From the NCBI RefSeq assembly GCF_014633365.1, contig NC_068351.1:19581366-19645365 (forward strand): a stretch of DNA of 64,000 bases. Reading direction: 5' to 3'. Below are positions 14,372 through 25,089 of the stretch, piece by piece; position 1 is the first letter of the stretch; every line of letters starts with the position of its first letter. The notes below the pieces were generated by a model. It did no database searches. It was given only the letters and a program-made list of their open reading frames with translations, and was not told where the DNA came from. The position numbers were made by a program, and so were the translations under genes. This DNA is from Diospyros lotus. Lineage: Eukaryota > Streptophyta > Magnoliopsida > Ericales > Ebenaceae.

Positions 14372-17300
14372 ATTACATATTATGGCTCAACCAAAAAACA
14401 TTAGGACATGACACTTCCTCACCTACTTCATTATTTGGAGGGGATTTTTGAGTATTTTTAAATAATGAATGCAATTTAATAAATCAACCATGCTAGTGTC
14501 AATGTTAAATTTTGCTATTAAATTTTGAGATTATGTTTCAACAAAGACCATTTTAATTTTTATTAAAGATAATATTTCATGATTCCATTATTCAACAAGA
14601 CAAGCCAACAATGACATGCAACTTGCAAGCTAGAGTCGTACTTTTATATGCTAGAGAGGGAGAACCTAATGATTGAAGAACATGTGGAGACATCACTTGG
14701 AGCATCCGGTTGATTGTAGACCTAAAGTAGATCATAGACCTGAAGTAGATCTTAGTAGATTTAAATGGATTCAACATTAATGTGGTACAAAACTATCACA
14801 TCACTTCTATGTGGATCAATGGCTATGAGATGTGTATCTCCTAGTACTTAAAGCTTGATCATCATGAGAAAACCAAACCCATTAGTCCTAATACTTTCTG
14901 TTAATAGGGACTAGGAAACTCCAATGATGCTAAGTGAATGATGCCACACATATGCTTTACTTTGAACAAGCTCCAAATTCCCACTTTTCTTGCTCCTCAC
15001 TCTCTTTATGGACTACCTTGGTTCCCTCTCTCCTACTTCCAGTGGTCCACATCTAACCTACTCAATCTGCAACTCCCGAGCTATTTATTTTGGTAATAAT
15101 TTCTTTCAAGGTTGTAGCATGGTTGTTGCTTTCAATTCTTGTATATAAGAGAGACTACTGCTACAAGTGTGTAATATTTTCAGCCATGGAAGTTGTAGGG
15201 ATGAGAAATAGTTCAAGTTCCAAGTTCTTCTAAAAGAGTTCGTGTTTTTGTTTGATGGATTTTCTTTTCTTCTCTACTAATAGATTAATATTTGTTGGCA
15301 TTTACTCTAATTAAAGGGTAGGAACAATAAGAAGAGTGCTCTAATCTTGTTGCTAATTATATTTATGATAGAGAGGTGAATTTGGAAGATAACAACAAAT
15401 AGTTTGTGTGATTTTTTTATGATTTATCAGTAGAAATTTTATAATTTTGCTGCAACTTTGAAGATCTCTAATAATCTTCATATTACTTTTGGAATATGGG
15501 AGTATTGCACCAATAAAATATAGAACTCATGGAATACTTTGCGTTGTTTGTAACACAAGCTTAGGCTATTTTCATTTGTTTTCAATTATTTTTTACTATT
15601 TATAATTTATTTTATGATATCATGTGGCAACCTTACAAAACTAGCATACTAATGAAGCTGCATAAACAATTACATCATATAGCAAAATTGATTATTATTT
15701 TAGGGTACCACTCACTATAGTGAGTTACTTTTGATACTAACCATATTTTTCCTTTTTTCGTGTGGCTAATAGGCACAAATTATGCTTGGAATGGTTCGAC
15801 CCCCTCAAGAAGTATATCTTCTTATCTCTGTTTGAAGAATTGTGATTTTTAGTTGAAATTTGCAGCAAATATCTAGGTCGAGCGGGGTGAAACCCAATTC
15901 TGCCATTGCATATACCTTAATAGTTAATGTGAACGTGTATGCAAGGGCAAACTTGGCCTAGATATTCACCCCAAATTCTAAGGACCATGCTATAGGTACT
16001 CCATGGGCTACACAATGCATCATAAATGACAAAAATATCCCTCGCGTCTTGCCTTACTATGCGTTAGCATCTCATGCCGTCTCACCGCCTTGGGTAAGAG
16101 GTATTTTAGTCATGCGCCTCACCGTTTCATGTCGCCTCACCGCCTCACTTCATCACCTTGGGTGAGGGGTATTGTGGATATTTTAGCTACATTATGTAGC
16201 CTGTGTAACCCATGGAGTACCAATAGCATTTTCCAAATTCTAAACCAAAACTCATTTACTTCTTTGAATTGTGTTGCTTAATTTGTGATGAAAATCCTAA
16301 TGAAACCATTTTTATTATGTTTAGGACATCCAAACTATCACATGGCGACTACTTCAACAGGAAAATGTTAAGGCCACTCATCCATTACCAGGACAAAGTG
16401 GTCATGACCAAACTGGTGCAGTTAAGGCTTCAACTTCTTCAGGAAAACAACAACAAAACCTACCTATGATGCAAACCTCTTCATACGCTACTACTACTAC
16501 TATGGATGTCCAATCCTCCCAGTTCTTGCCATCACATGCCTTACAATCGGTACAACAACCCAAAGCACATGTTCATACTGAAGCAACACCTCAACCCCTG
16601 CAAGTTGTTAATGTACCAACTCCAATTCTACCTTATTCGGCTTCTTTGCCACCACCCCCTCTTCAACGTCCAATGGCCAGTACTTACAGCCCTTTAGACC
16701 CTACAAGTGGCATTTCGCGTCGACCATTACAACCCCCTTTACCACCAAAACCCATACCATATTCAATGTTTGCATTTTCTTCCCAGGCTAACTCACAAAT
16801 GGGGCAGAATGCAGGTTTTCAACACTCTGTTTCACCTCAGTTACATCATTCACAACCTTCATTTCGTGTAAGTTGCAAGGTTTATGGAATTCATAAGTCA
16901 ATTAGTGGGTCTTTGTAACATATCATATATAGATTTTTATTAATTAATTTCTCATTTAATTATATACACAGCCTGTTGGTAGACCTCCAATTAGCAGTGG
17001 ACTTCCATTTCCACCGGAACAACAACCAATTTCAGTTCAACCCCTACCTCAATCACTATATCATCAGGTTTGACACACTCTTTCCTTGTATTTATTTATT
17101 TAATTATTTGCTCTTGTGTTTAAGTTTCAAGAAAATGAGATCATGCTAAGCATGTGAGATCCTCCTTGAATGGTTAACTTAATTGATTATGCCTAAAGTT
17201 GGGATGGAGTCTAGACACTCCTCAAAATAAATATTCTAACATACCCTTAAAATAAAGAATAGTTTGTGAGACCAAAAATAACAACTGTAATGCCTCTTAA

Positions 17301-20036
17301 TTATTAACTAATAAATATTTTTGGGTACAATGTCATTGATGTGAAAAACAACCTTCAACCTTCTTGAAGTTCTAAAAATGTAGTTTCCTTGTCATTATTG
17401 TAGTTCTCTACACTCAATTCTGGAACCCTATCTATTGGAATAGTGTCCTTAAATATGAAGGAAAGGTTTGGAATTAGTTGGAGTCTTGACGAGTACGTCT
17501 ACCAATGTGAACTGGACAACCTATAGTGTGTCCAAATGTCAACTTTTGAGATCTCAACTCTATTTAACACCCTAAGTACTGAAGTTAAAGGCAATCCATT
17601 CAAATTGTGTCTAAGTGCATTAAACACAACACTTAGAACTGCTCTATTCAAGTTAAAACTACTATAACAAATTTGATATGTAATACTCCCTTTAATTTTC
17701 TATTGCTCTTTTCAATCTTAGGATACAAACATTGAAAAAGATGTGCTTGACTGTATCAATTATGAATCTATCTTAGAGCATTTTCAGAATATGAAAGCAT
17801 GCTGAGGAGAATTGTCCAAATGATGTATTTTGTTTTCCTAAAGAACCATTAGTATGAATTGACATTTTTGCATCTATTTTTTTTTTTTCTCCATTTGAAT
17901 TCAAAGTTACTGATCCGTGTAATAAAATGCATGTGCCCCACAAAATTTAATTTTGGCTTCCCCACTAATCTAAAGCATATTTGGTATTTATACACTTTTA
18001 AAGCACAACTTCTTTTTATGAAAAGTTTTAAAAATATGGTATTTGGTAAATGAAACTTTTGCTTTTAAAGTACAACTAGTTCTTCTAAGAAGCAAGTTAA
18101 ACTGCTTAAAAGCAATAGTAAGAGATCCCATACTTTTTATAAGAAAAACAAAGTAGCTTATAGTGGGATTCCCATATTAGAAGTGATTTAGATGCCACTT
18201 TTCAAATAACTCAATATTTTCAATTCCAATTAATTCTTATAAAACTTTTATAATTCATTTATTTATTCAATATCTTTTCAATTTATAAAATGATATTCAT
18301 TTTTATATGTAAATATGGTTTTATTTATAATACTTTGCACAAAAAAGATATTTGTCATCGTATACTTCTCTATTTTGATTGCATTCTATAATTTTTTTTA
18401 AATAATATCTAACTTCAAATGCATACCAGTACTAGTTTTAAACTTTATATAATATAAATATATATATATGGAAATAGTTTTTGGAACACATCACTTTATA
18501 CAATACTATAATAGTTGCAACACATAACAACAACACTAAATAGGGCCTTAATCAATTCTGTAATTTGTTCAAGCTTATGATTGGCAAACTCATTTATGGA
18601 TCTCATTTTGCAAATAAATGCACTAAAACTGCATTGTGGATCAAATAATTTTAGGCCTACAAGGATGGTTAAGCTCCTACTATATCATAGTATGAAGGAT
18701 GGTATATAGAAGGGATAAAGTTGTTGCAATTTTTTGTTGGTTAAGCTCCATTTCTTCATTCATGTTCAGAATGAATTAATGTAATTTCCAACCAATACTT
18801 CAATTGATACCACAATATGATACATTTCACATCTTACTTTATTTACCATCTTATTTCATTTGTCTCATTGTCTGCCCATCATGTAACTTAGAGTCCTATG
18901 TAGTTTATTTAACATATTTTGACTTTTCTCTTTATGCACAAATTCTTTTCTATGACTTTTTTGTCTTCAACTTTTTCTTATTTAATATTCTATACATTTC
19001 TTGAAGACCTAAATAAGGATATTAATTGAGTTAAATCTCCCAAAATGCTAGCTTTGCCTATATTTTCTAGTTGGATAATGATATTTCAACAGAGAGAAGA
19101 GGATGACCAAGCAAAATGTTTTACGCCTCTTGGTTTTTATCCTCTGAAAGTAATAAAAAAGGAGAGGCAAAGGGTTATTTCACTCGGTCAGTCTCTTTTC
19201 ATGCTTTTTTATTGGGTTACACTGTCACTTCCCTTTGAATCTGAGATATCCAATCTTCTGAACGTAATAGAACTTTTTCATTTCACTTTGTTTGATACAT
19301 TTTAGATTTTATCAAAACATATAGATACAGGCTAGTATGTGTTCATTGAGCATTTAGAATTGGCCCTCTGGTTCTGTATTTTCAGGCAAGAGGTTCACAT
19401 TTAGGTAGAGAATTTAATAGTCCAGCAGGAAGCTCCTCCATGCAGCATGAAAGGGGACCAGTTCAAATGCCTAGTTTTCCTCGGAATGCAGTGCCAACCC
19501 AACTTCCCCCCGGGCGACCGCCGTTCCCCACTGGCCAAGCGAGCTACAGCTACCATCCACCACCTCCGCCACTGCCAGTAACGTTACCCATTCTTGTTTC
19601 GATTTCTTGCACTAACTTCAATGTTAGACATAATAAAAAAATTAGATTACTTTGACTAGATTTATCTCTTGACTACGTTATTTCTTGATCAAGTTTACAT
19701 CTTTAGATAACATTTATCTCTAGATTTAGTTGGTTAGTCTTATCTTGCTTAGACTTTTATCATTATCTGGTAGAGTCTATAAATACTCTTGTACGTAAAT
19801 AAATTATTTTAGTCAATGAATTCAATAGTCTTTCTTTCTTTGTTTCCCATATTTTTCTAACATTCAGTATCAATTTCCATTGTTTTACTAGAGATTTTTA
19901 AATTGTGCAGATGAGCCCAGAGCTGCAAAGGTCATTAATTCAGCAGGTTTTGGCCCTAACACCACAAGAGATTAGTCTTCTCTCTCCTGAACAGAGAAAC
20001 CAAGTGCTCTACTTGCAACGGATGCTGCGCCAGTAA
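63..20036 (+). CDS. ESP1-like: CstF64-family pre-mRNA 3'-end processing protein, probably ESP1-like (3' portion, six exons)
   Basis: Exons 63-140, 15773-15811, 16325-16867, 16972-17067, 19386-19577 and 19911-20036 (stop TAA) join in phase with GT-AG introns and give 357 residues; the 5' end lies outside the window. The first two exons encode the end of the CstF64 hinge ([12 protein letters not shown], then [13 protein letters not shown]). The middle is a Pro/Gln-rich linker with PPPP runs. The last exon is the conserved C-terminal domain ([17 protein letters not shown], ending in QRMLRQ). In the known family the hinge binds CstF77 and the C-terminal domain binds other 3'-end factors in the nucleus. 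The PPQ after the hinge and the short distance expected to the start suggest the RRM-less ESP1 type, but RRM-bearing CSTF64 cannot be excluded because the upstream exons are missing. Family call is firm; paralog call is inference. Confidence 0.85.
1794..4072 (-). repeat. 3' LTR of antisense copia element (family E, copy 1)
   Basis: This 2,279-bp segment starts TGTTAGT and ends ACTAACA, an inverted terminal pair. It is followed at 4073-4087 by the complement of a purine-rich polypurine tract (GTGCAAGTAGGAGAT on the minus strand), and copia RNase H lies just beyond. It is therefore the 3' LTR of a minus-strand copia element. A diverged copy of the same LTR lies at 61,324-63,026 in the same orientation. 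A TCC-rich stretch is visible near 2540. The matching 5' LTR was not found. Confidence 0.75.
4088..8945 (-). pseudogene. Copia polyprotein (gag-PR-INT-RT-RNase H), degenerate
   Basis: Read on the minus strand, gag begins near 8943 (MVNSSNS). A zinc knuckle lies near 8166-8215 ([14 protein letters not shown], second Cys replaced by Tyr), then a protease-like DLGATSH in place of DSGATSH. Gag-pre-integrase and integrase follow at about 8027-6870 ([17 protein letters not shown]), RT at about 5989-4675 (YVDD intact near 5070) and RNase H at about 4647-4230 (DGFTDLD, EAEYVA). The catalytic Glu block of integrase reads LKRRN where the family has ERRN. Stops and frameshifts break the frame repeatedly, and a solo LTR splits integrase at 6040-6926. 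Order gag-INT-RT-RH identifies Ty1/copia; a Tork/Angela-like lineage is a guess. The copy is not functional. Confidence 0.85.
6040..6926. repeat. Solo LTR (family D) nested in copia integrase, 5-bp target duplication
   Basis: The 887-bp insertion begins TGTTGT, ends ACAACA, and is flanked by a perfect CTTCT duplication (6035-6039 and 6927-6931). It lies inside the integrase part of the antisense copia, whose coding resumes on both sides. The interior carries many short dyads such as CTTTCCGAAAG and CTTCGAAAG, and a TATA-like CCTATAAAAGCC near 6270, which suggests + orientation. No internal coding region or PBS is present, so it is a solo LTR. Related pieces occur at 27,571-27,722 and 30,216-30,825. 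Confidence 0.85.
8946..10255 (-). mobile_element. Probable 5' leader of the antisense copia, no coding recognised
   Basis: This stretch lies upstream of the copia gag start on the minus strand and before the sense gypsy fragment. It is AT-rich with scattered GGTCGACC-type palindromes (about 10,070-10,230), a motif type also visible inside the family E LTR (2640-2750). No PBS and no second LTR copy could be found, so the element appears truncated at its 5' side. Confidence 0.4.
10720..11095 (+). mobile_element. Short LTR/TRIM-like insertion in gypsy RNase H
   Basis: The gypsy frame stops matching after LALPKFET and resumes at FEVSC, leaving about 375 bp of foreign DNA. It begins near TGTGACCC and ends near CATAACA (TG...CA), has a TATA-like CTATAAATAGG near 10,908, and carries three tandem copies of a 24-bp unit at 10,733-10,800. 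No clear target duplication was seen, so the borders are approximate. Confidence 0.5.
10733..10800. repeat. 24-bp tandem repeat, three units
   Basis: Units 10,733-10,756, 10,757-10,780 and 10,781-10,800 (partial) share the core TCAAATTTGAxTGTGATT, with one or two differences between units. Confidence 0.8.
11595..13783. repeat. Solo LTR (family A) nested in gypsy remnant, near-perfect 5-bp target duplication
   Basis: The 2,189-bp segment begins TATAACGGCCCG and ends GGTCGTTACA. The expected TGTAACG terminus carries one G-to-A change. It is flanked by GCACA (11,590-11,594) and GCACG (13,784-13,788). The gypsy reading resumes immediately after it (HDGYLFKDN), which proves insertion. The style resembles gypsy Del/Tekay LTRs; related copies lie at about 27,723-30,215 (reverse), about 46,467-48,040 and 63,027-64,000. 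No coding was seen inside. Confidence 0.8.
13789..14375 (+). mobile_element. Gypsy 3' remnant and LTR-like tail
   Basis: After the solo LTR the gypsy frame continues for about 20 residues ([18 protein letters not shown]), a block found just before the integrase zinc finger in this family. A PITR-type motif typical of gypsy polyproteins follows near 13,866. From about 14,170 the sequence resembles an LTR R-U5 region ending in a TTG repeat. Integrase itself is deleted. Confidence 0.5.
14341..14371. repeat. (TTG)n microsatellite
   Basis: About ten consecutive TTG/GTT triplets. Confidence 0.9.
15987..16229. mobile_element. MITE-like inverted-repeat element in a CstF64-like intron
   Basis: The ends are inverted copies of one another: ATGCTATAGGTACTCCATGG at the left and CCATGGAGTACCAATAGCAT at the right, extending as TACACA/TGTGTA. 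The 243-bp body has repeated CTCACCGCCT motifs. It lies wholly in the intron 15,812-16,324. A related sequence occurs at about 22,790-22,935. Confidence 0.65.
17068..19385 (+). other. 2.3-kb intron of the CstF64-like gene
   Basis: Bounded by GTTTGA and TTTCAG with in-phase exons on either side. It is AT-rich. A stretch near 17,960-18,140 with repeated CTTTTAAAG-type words could be a decayed MITE, but I could not define its ends. Confidence 0.7.
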
Positions 20037-20447
20037 GCTGCAAAACTGTTTGTTTTGCAAATCAATTCCCCCTCTATCTGGTTGTAAATGCAACACCAAT
20101 TGAAGTGTCACCTCCAGCCCATCGTAGAACTATCAAAACTTTCATTATCAGACATAGAAAAAACTGTCAAGACTTTCTTGTTGCTTCTAGAAACTTGTTT
20201 GCTTTATTCTCCTTCAGTTTATCTTTTGGATGATCAACTTTTAATTAGTATATATTTTGTGTTTATCTTTTCAATATTGCCCTACGACTCTTGTATGTGC
20301 CTTTTATATCAATCTTAGGATTAAGAATGAGTGGAGTTGGTTCTTAAGATGCTTTTGACTAGACATAGATTAATAAGTTCGGTTCGTAAACTAAATGAGT
20401 TGAACCCGAGTCGATAATATAACACATTTAATAAATTAGTTAAGCTT
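20037..20447 (+). other. Probable 3' UTR and downstream flank of the CstF64-like gene
   Basis: Non-coding, AT-rich sequence directly after the TAA stop. No canonical AATAAA was identified with confidence. Confidence 0.5.
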
Positions 20448-21100
20448 TTTTTTTTGGTAAAAGTTGAAATTATATTAATAGAAATAACAAAACCAAGGCT
20501 ACCCAAAATAGTAGAAAGGACAATCCCTAAAGCCACAACAAAAACCCTAAACAAAACAAAAGCATTCCTAACAATGAATGACAAACCCTATAACTACACT
20601 AACCAAAAAACTAATAAAACAAGATGGAAAAAGGCAGACCCCATGGCCACCTCAACCCCAATAATTAATGTTAAGAATGAGATGGAAAGTAGAGAAAAAC
20701 AAGAATGAGAAATCCTTAAAAGACCAAATAACGTAAACCAAGAAAATCCATCTACCTTTTTTTCACCAAATAAAAAGGTGGAGACATATGTATATATAAA
20801 CCTTTCTGAAAATTCCTTAAAAGTTTCCAACCTCCCAAAGCAGCTGCAAACCCAAGATCCCAACAACAAATCCATCACAAAGCAAAAAACAAAGAAAGGC
20901 CCCAAAAAGTAGTTAACCATGACCCAACCTGAAAGAACACCAAATAGAACGTGAGGAAGAACCTACGCAGCCAAACAGCTGAGAGCAAAGCTTCAAAACA
21001 ACCTAATCCTTTTCTTTTGATAAAAGGTGAGCTTAAATTATTAATACACCTAATTAAATATAGCATCCACACATCCCAATCAATATGGATTTTCAATTAT
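20448..21100 (-). mobile_element. LINE 3'-end fragments (minus strand)
   Basis: A poly-T run at about 20,448-20,457 followed by GGTAAAAGTTGAAATTAT is the complement of a poly(A)-tailed plant LINE 3' end (TTTCAACTTTTACC then An). The adjoining minus-strand reading is hydrophobic and Phe-rich, as in plant L1 3' ends. A second similar end (TTTTGATAAAAGGTGAGC) lies at about 21,012-21,040, so two truncated insertions probably abut. RT is absent. Confidence 0.55.
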
Positions 21101-22770
21101 CATTGACACCACCCCTTTTTTGTTGACTTCAACTACTCTTCCCAAGCCTCCATTTCAGCTTTATGACTACTGATCAGAGCTTCGATTAGCTCATCGTCAA
21201 TTCCTCTTGCCTAAAGACCAAAGCTTTATGCCCAGTTCCCATATCTCTTTTGCTTCCACTATAAGATTTTTGAGTTTCCCCATGGCTATGTATAACCAAA
21301 GAATTTTTCCCATTAATATTCACCTTGTCCTCCATTTGTTGAAGATGTGTGCAATTAGAAGTTTGGATACCTCCATCTAAAACTGAATTTTCAAGAGACG
21401 AGTAATGGATTGTAACCGTATTATTTGAGACCAACCCCTTCTTTTTCTTTTTGCTAGAGAATACCCTATTTCTTCTTTTGGCTTCATATTTTTCCTCATT
21501 ATTTGGATTCAGCTTAAAACATTGTCTTCCATCTCCTATTCTTATAAAATCTCACCATTCCCATATTTTAATACACATTCATTGTTTTGGTTCAACAAAT
21601 CAGTCTTGTTAGAAACATTTTCTACTTTCCTATTTGAAATGTAAGGACCTAGCTTGTGGCTTCACGAGCCATACATGCAAGGACCTAGGCAAGAAAACAA
21701 ACATGAGCCAATGCTAGTAAGAACACCTACAAATGTATGAACTATTGCACCCAATGCAATCATACACAAATCATGTGTTATACATTTATGGAAACTTATC
21801 GAACATGCTCTGCAACATTTCACTCTTTTTCCAAGATATTATTTCTTGCCCAAAAATAGTGGGTTGTTTTTAATTAGTTTTATTTGATAAATGTCACGAC
21901 AATCAATTTTCTGCTTACCTTGTTAAAGTTTACTTCAACTCAACCCCCATGTAAAGTTTATCCTTTAAAACTCTTAAGGGGCAACACCCTTTAATATTAT
22001 TTATCAATTAAGAGTAATAAATTTATTAATATGCCGAAGTATAGGATCAAACGCCGAATTTTAATCTAGAATAAATATCTGCTCCAACGATCAAAATTGA
22101 TCATCATTGGTGGAGTTATAATACACTTATTATTATCCATAGATCGTTTTAATTTTCTTTATGCAAACATGTATACGTATATACTTTATATATATACACA
22201 CAATTATATTTTTATACTCTCTCTCTATATATATATATTGATTTGATTGCTTAAAATACCACTCCTTGTATTATAAAAAGCGGCCCCTTACCCCAAGGCC
22301 AAGGGCTGTTCCTCAGCTATCGGTCTGAAGAGTACCTCTTTAGGGTTGTGCTAAGGGGCATTGTCCCTCAGGGTTAACTTGAGGGGCATCCCCTGATTCA
22401 GCTAAAAGTATTTTTTTTTTTTTTTGTGAACTTTTCTAAACTCTATCCCGAACCTCGCACCCTTCAACTTACTTCAACAAAACAACTTTTAAGATATTCA
22501 AGGCTCAAATATTCCATTCAAGTTTTTTATTTCACCAAACATATATATATATATATATATATAAACTAACACCCGTACAATGCACCAAATTCTTTTGAAG
22601 GGAGGGTTATATTGAAACCCTTCTAGTTCAATTAAATGATGCAAAGCATACTGTTTCTCCTTCCTTTACTTCCCAAGCTTCTCCTTTCTCTTGGAATACC
22701 TTACCTGCACATCTACATATATATACATTTATACAAAAATATATTTGGGTATGATATATTTAACAAATGA
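21101..22770. other. Repeat-like non-coding stretch
   Basis: A minus-strand reading at 21,100-21,240 (DDELIEALISSHKAEMEAW) looks like a decayed LINE ORF1 end. The rest is AT-rich, with an (AT)n tract near 22,540-22,562 and several GGGGCA words around 21,975 and 22,350. No gene is supported. Confidence 0.35.
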
Positions 22771-22789
22771 ATCATACTAGATGTATATC

Positions 22790-22935
22790 ATTTTTGTACA
22801 TCTTAGGCTACATATAGGGATATTTTGACCAAAATACCCCTCGTCTCACGTGCCTCTATGCGCCTCATAAGGGACGTTTTTGTCATTGGTACACCTTTGT
22901 GTAGTTCAAGGTGTACACAAAGGTGTACCAATAAC
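22790..22935. mobile_element. MITE-like element ending in a perfect hairpin
   Basis: It shares the CAAAATACCCCTCG and GCGCCTCA-type interior with the MITE at 15,987-16,229. It contains a perfect 19-bp inverted repeat: arms 22,885-22,903 and 22,914-22,932 (ATTGGTACACCTTTGTGTA and its complement), loop of 10 nt. Confidence 0.55.
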
Positions 22936-23876
22936 ATTATTCTTAACAATGATAATGTATAAACACATTTGATATGGATAACATTTCATCAACTCAAAAT
23001 CAACAAAGTTTTCACAGATTGCAACTTCAACACATCATTTCAAGAATATCAGACTAACACATGCATGGTTACATTTAACATTTTTGTGCAAGATATTCAT
23101 AATCATGCGTAATCTATTTATAATGTTGAAATGATACTTGTAAAGAAATTGTTTATATTCCTTAGACAAGAGAGCAACATCTTCCTTTGGCTTTTTAGCG
23201 GAGAAGAGTTATCCCATTATTGTTGAAGGAACTATGGGAGCCACTGACGAACACGTGAGGGACTCTTCCCTTGGTGTTGCTCAGTCATCAACCTTAGCCT
23301 TTATTTCTGATGGAGTCTCCTCCGATGACACGGGGAATGCATGCACCTCCACGTGCCCACAAGAGTGACGCACTCTTGAGGATACTTTTTCTTCTTTTAT
23401 TAACTTCTTGTGCCTTTTTTTCGATAGAAACTCTTGAGATTTTCAACGAGAAATCTTAATTTGTCTTGAAGATTATTTTCTATTCTAAATATCAATTTCT
23501 TGTTTAGTGTATAATCCTATTTATTAATCAGTTATTAATTGTTGTTAGGCAAGGAAACATTAGGCTTGGTGAACGAGGAAACTAGTCTATAAATAGGATG
23601 ATTGACTTGTTATTCAACGTGTGCAAATCACTTGTGAGAGACCAGTGAGAGATAGGAATAAGGTGTAATTGGGACTTGGGTTTAAAGAGTTGAGACTTGG
23701 GTTTAGAGAGAGAATATATTGAGGTTTGTAGTTGTAAACTTTACTACATAGTGATATTTTTTCTCTATTGTCCTAATGACCGTGGTTTTTCCCTTTTAGG
23801 GTTTTCCATGTAAAAATCTCTTATGTTTGAGTGTGATTGGTTCTTTTGTTTTCTCATCTTATTTTTTTCAACAAGT

Positions 23877-23889
23877 GGTATCAGAACTT
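23877..23889 (+). promoter_or_regulatory. Primer binding site of the deleted copia
   Basis: TGGTATCAGAACT directly after the LTR resembles the complement of the 3' end of initiator methionine tRNA (canonical TGGTATCAGAGC, one mismatch near the end). Confidence 0.75.
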
Positions 23890-24924
23890 TGGTTATCTGT
23901 CACCTAGTACGTTGAAGATATGTCAAGCATGATGAAGTTTGATTTTGAAAAGTGCCATGGGAAGATCAATTTTGGCTTATGGAAAATACAAGTCAAGGAT
24001 ATTTTGATCTAATATGGGTTACATAAGGTGTTAAAGGGAAAACCAACTCCTAAAGGCTCTAGAAAATCTAGTAAAGTGATCTACTAGAAGTGCAAACAAT
24101 CCGGTCATAGGAAAAAGGATTGTTGCGTTGGTGGAGCAAGTATGGCAAGGGCTCCAAAGATTGTGATGCTGGAAGTTCATTTCTCAATTTTGTGGGAGAT
24201 GAAGATGTCCTCTAAAGAGACGGATACATCCTTATGGCATGCCGCTAGACCACTAAAGTTGCCATAAAAGAGAATGTGATACTTCTAGCGAATCCACAAG
24301 TTTGCACATGGGCATTGGCTTGGCGGTGATGCAAGGTGTGTGGTGGAAAAGATGTCGATGGCTAAAGAGCTCCCAAGAAAGCCAAGCATAAGGGTTGCAC
24401 CATAGTTTTTCAACAAGGTACTTTTCGACATTGTGCCGTGAAAATCTTAGGGCGGTATGTGCCTAAGTGGTTATACCTTTTTTATAGTGGGGTACGGTGA
24501 TCTTGGTGATTGAGATCATGGTGATTATCGGTAATAGATAGTCATGGTTATTATCGGAGAATGGGCAAATATTTTTTAGGAATTCTTGTTGAGGTGGTGG
24601 TGTGTGGGGATTTTCAATGAAAAATCCTAATTAGTCTTGAATATTATTTCTTATTCCCAATATTGGTTTCATGTTTAATGTGTAATCCTATTTACTAGTC
24701 AGTTGTTAGGCAAGGAAACATTAGCCTTGGTGAACAAGGAAATTAAACTAGTCTGTAAATAAGATGCTTGACTTGCTATTCAAAGTGTGCAAATCACTTG
24801 TGAGAGACCAATGAGAGATAGGAATTGGGTGTAATTGGGACTTAGGTTTAGAGAGAGAATATTGAACTTTATAGTTATAAACTTTACTATATAGTGATAT
24901 TTTTCTTTTATCGTTCTAATGATC

Positions 24925-25003
24925 TTGGTTTTTTCCTTTTAGGGTTTTTCACGTAAGAATCTGTTGGTTTTTTCCTTTTAGGGTTTTCCACGTAAGAATC
25001 TGT
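24925..25003. repeat. 39-bp tandem duplication in copia 3' LTR
   Basis: Two nearly identical units, starting at 24,925 and 24,964, each run from TTGGTTTTTTCC to CACGTAAGAATCTG. The 5' LTR has a single copy. Confidence 0.85.
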
Positions 25004-25089
25004 TGTAAACTTTATCTGAACTTTTAGGGTTTTTTCCTTTTATCGAAAATTTATATAAATCCCAATTCACCTCCCATCTTGGGATATAT

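Larger units (their letters stand above)
141..15772 (+). other. Giant TE-filled intron of the CstF64-like gene
   Basis: The donor follows TTCCAG (GTCTTT) and the acceptor is TAATAG before GCACAA. Both flanking exons are in phase 0 and encode adjacent parts of the hinge domain, so this is one intron of 15,632 bp. It contains an antisense copia with LTR (1794 to about 10,255), a solo LTR nested in it (6040-6926), a sense gypsy remnant (about 10,256-14,375), a small LTR-like insert (about 10,720-11,095) and a 2.2-kb solo LTR (11,595-13,783). Positions 141-1793 and 14,400-15,772 are AT-rich and show no feature I can support. Confidence 0.85.
23430..25010 (+). mobile_element. Deleted copia element with both LTRs
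   Basis: Two similar LTRs lie at about 23,430-23,873 and about 24,612-25,010. Shared blocks include GGCAAGGAAACATTAG, CAAATCACTTGTGAGAGACC and GTGATATTTTT. The 5' LTR is followed by a PBS, TGGTATCAGAAC, at about 23,877. Gag starts MSSMMKFDFEKCHG near 23,920 in the TNT1 style, then jumps to a zinc knuckle CKQSGHRKKDC near 24,092. Stops interrupt the frame and INT, RT and RNase H are missing, so the internal part is only about 740 bp. A GT-rich purine tract precedes the 3' LTR. It would have needed another element's enzymes to move. Confidence 0.8.

Noticed and set aside
17900..18560. MITE in the 2.3-kb intron
   Set aside because: AAGCACAACTT/CTTTTAAAG words hint at one, but no inverted ends or target duplication could be paired.
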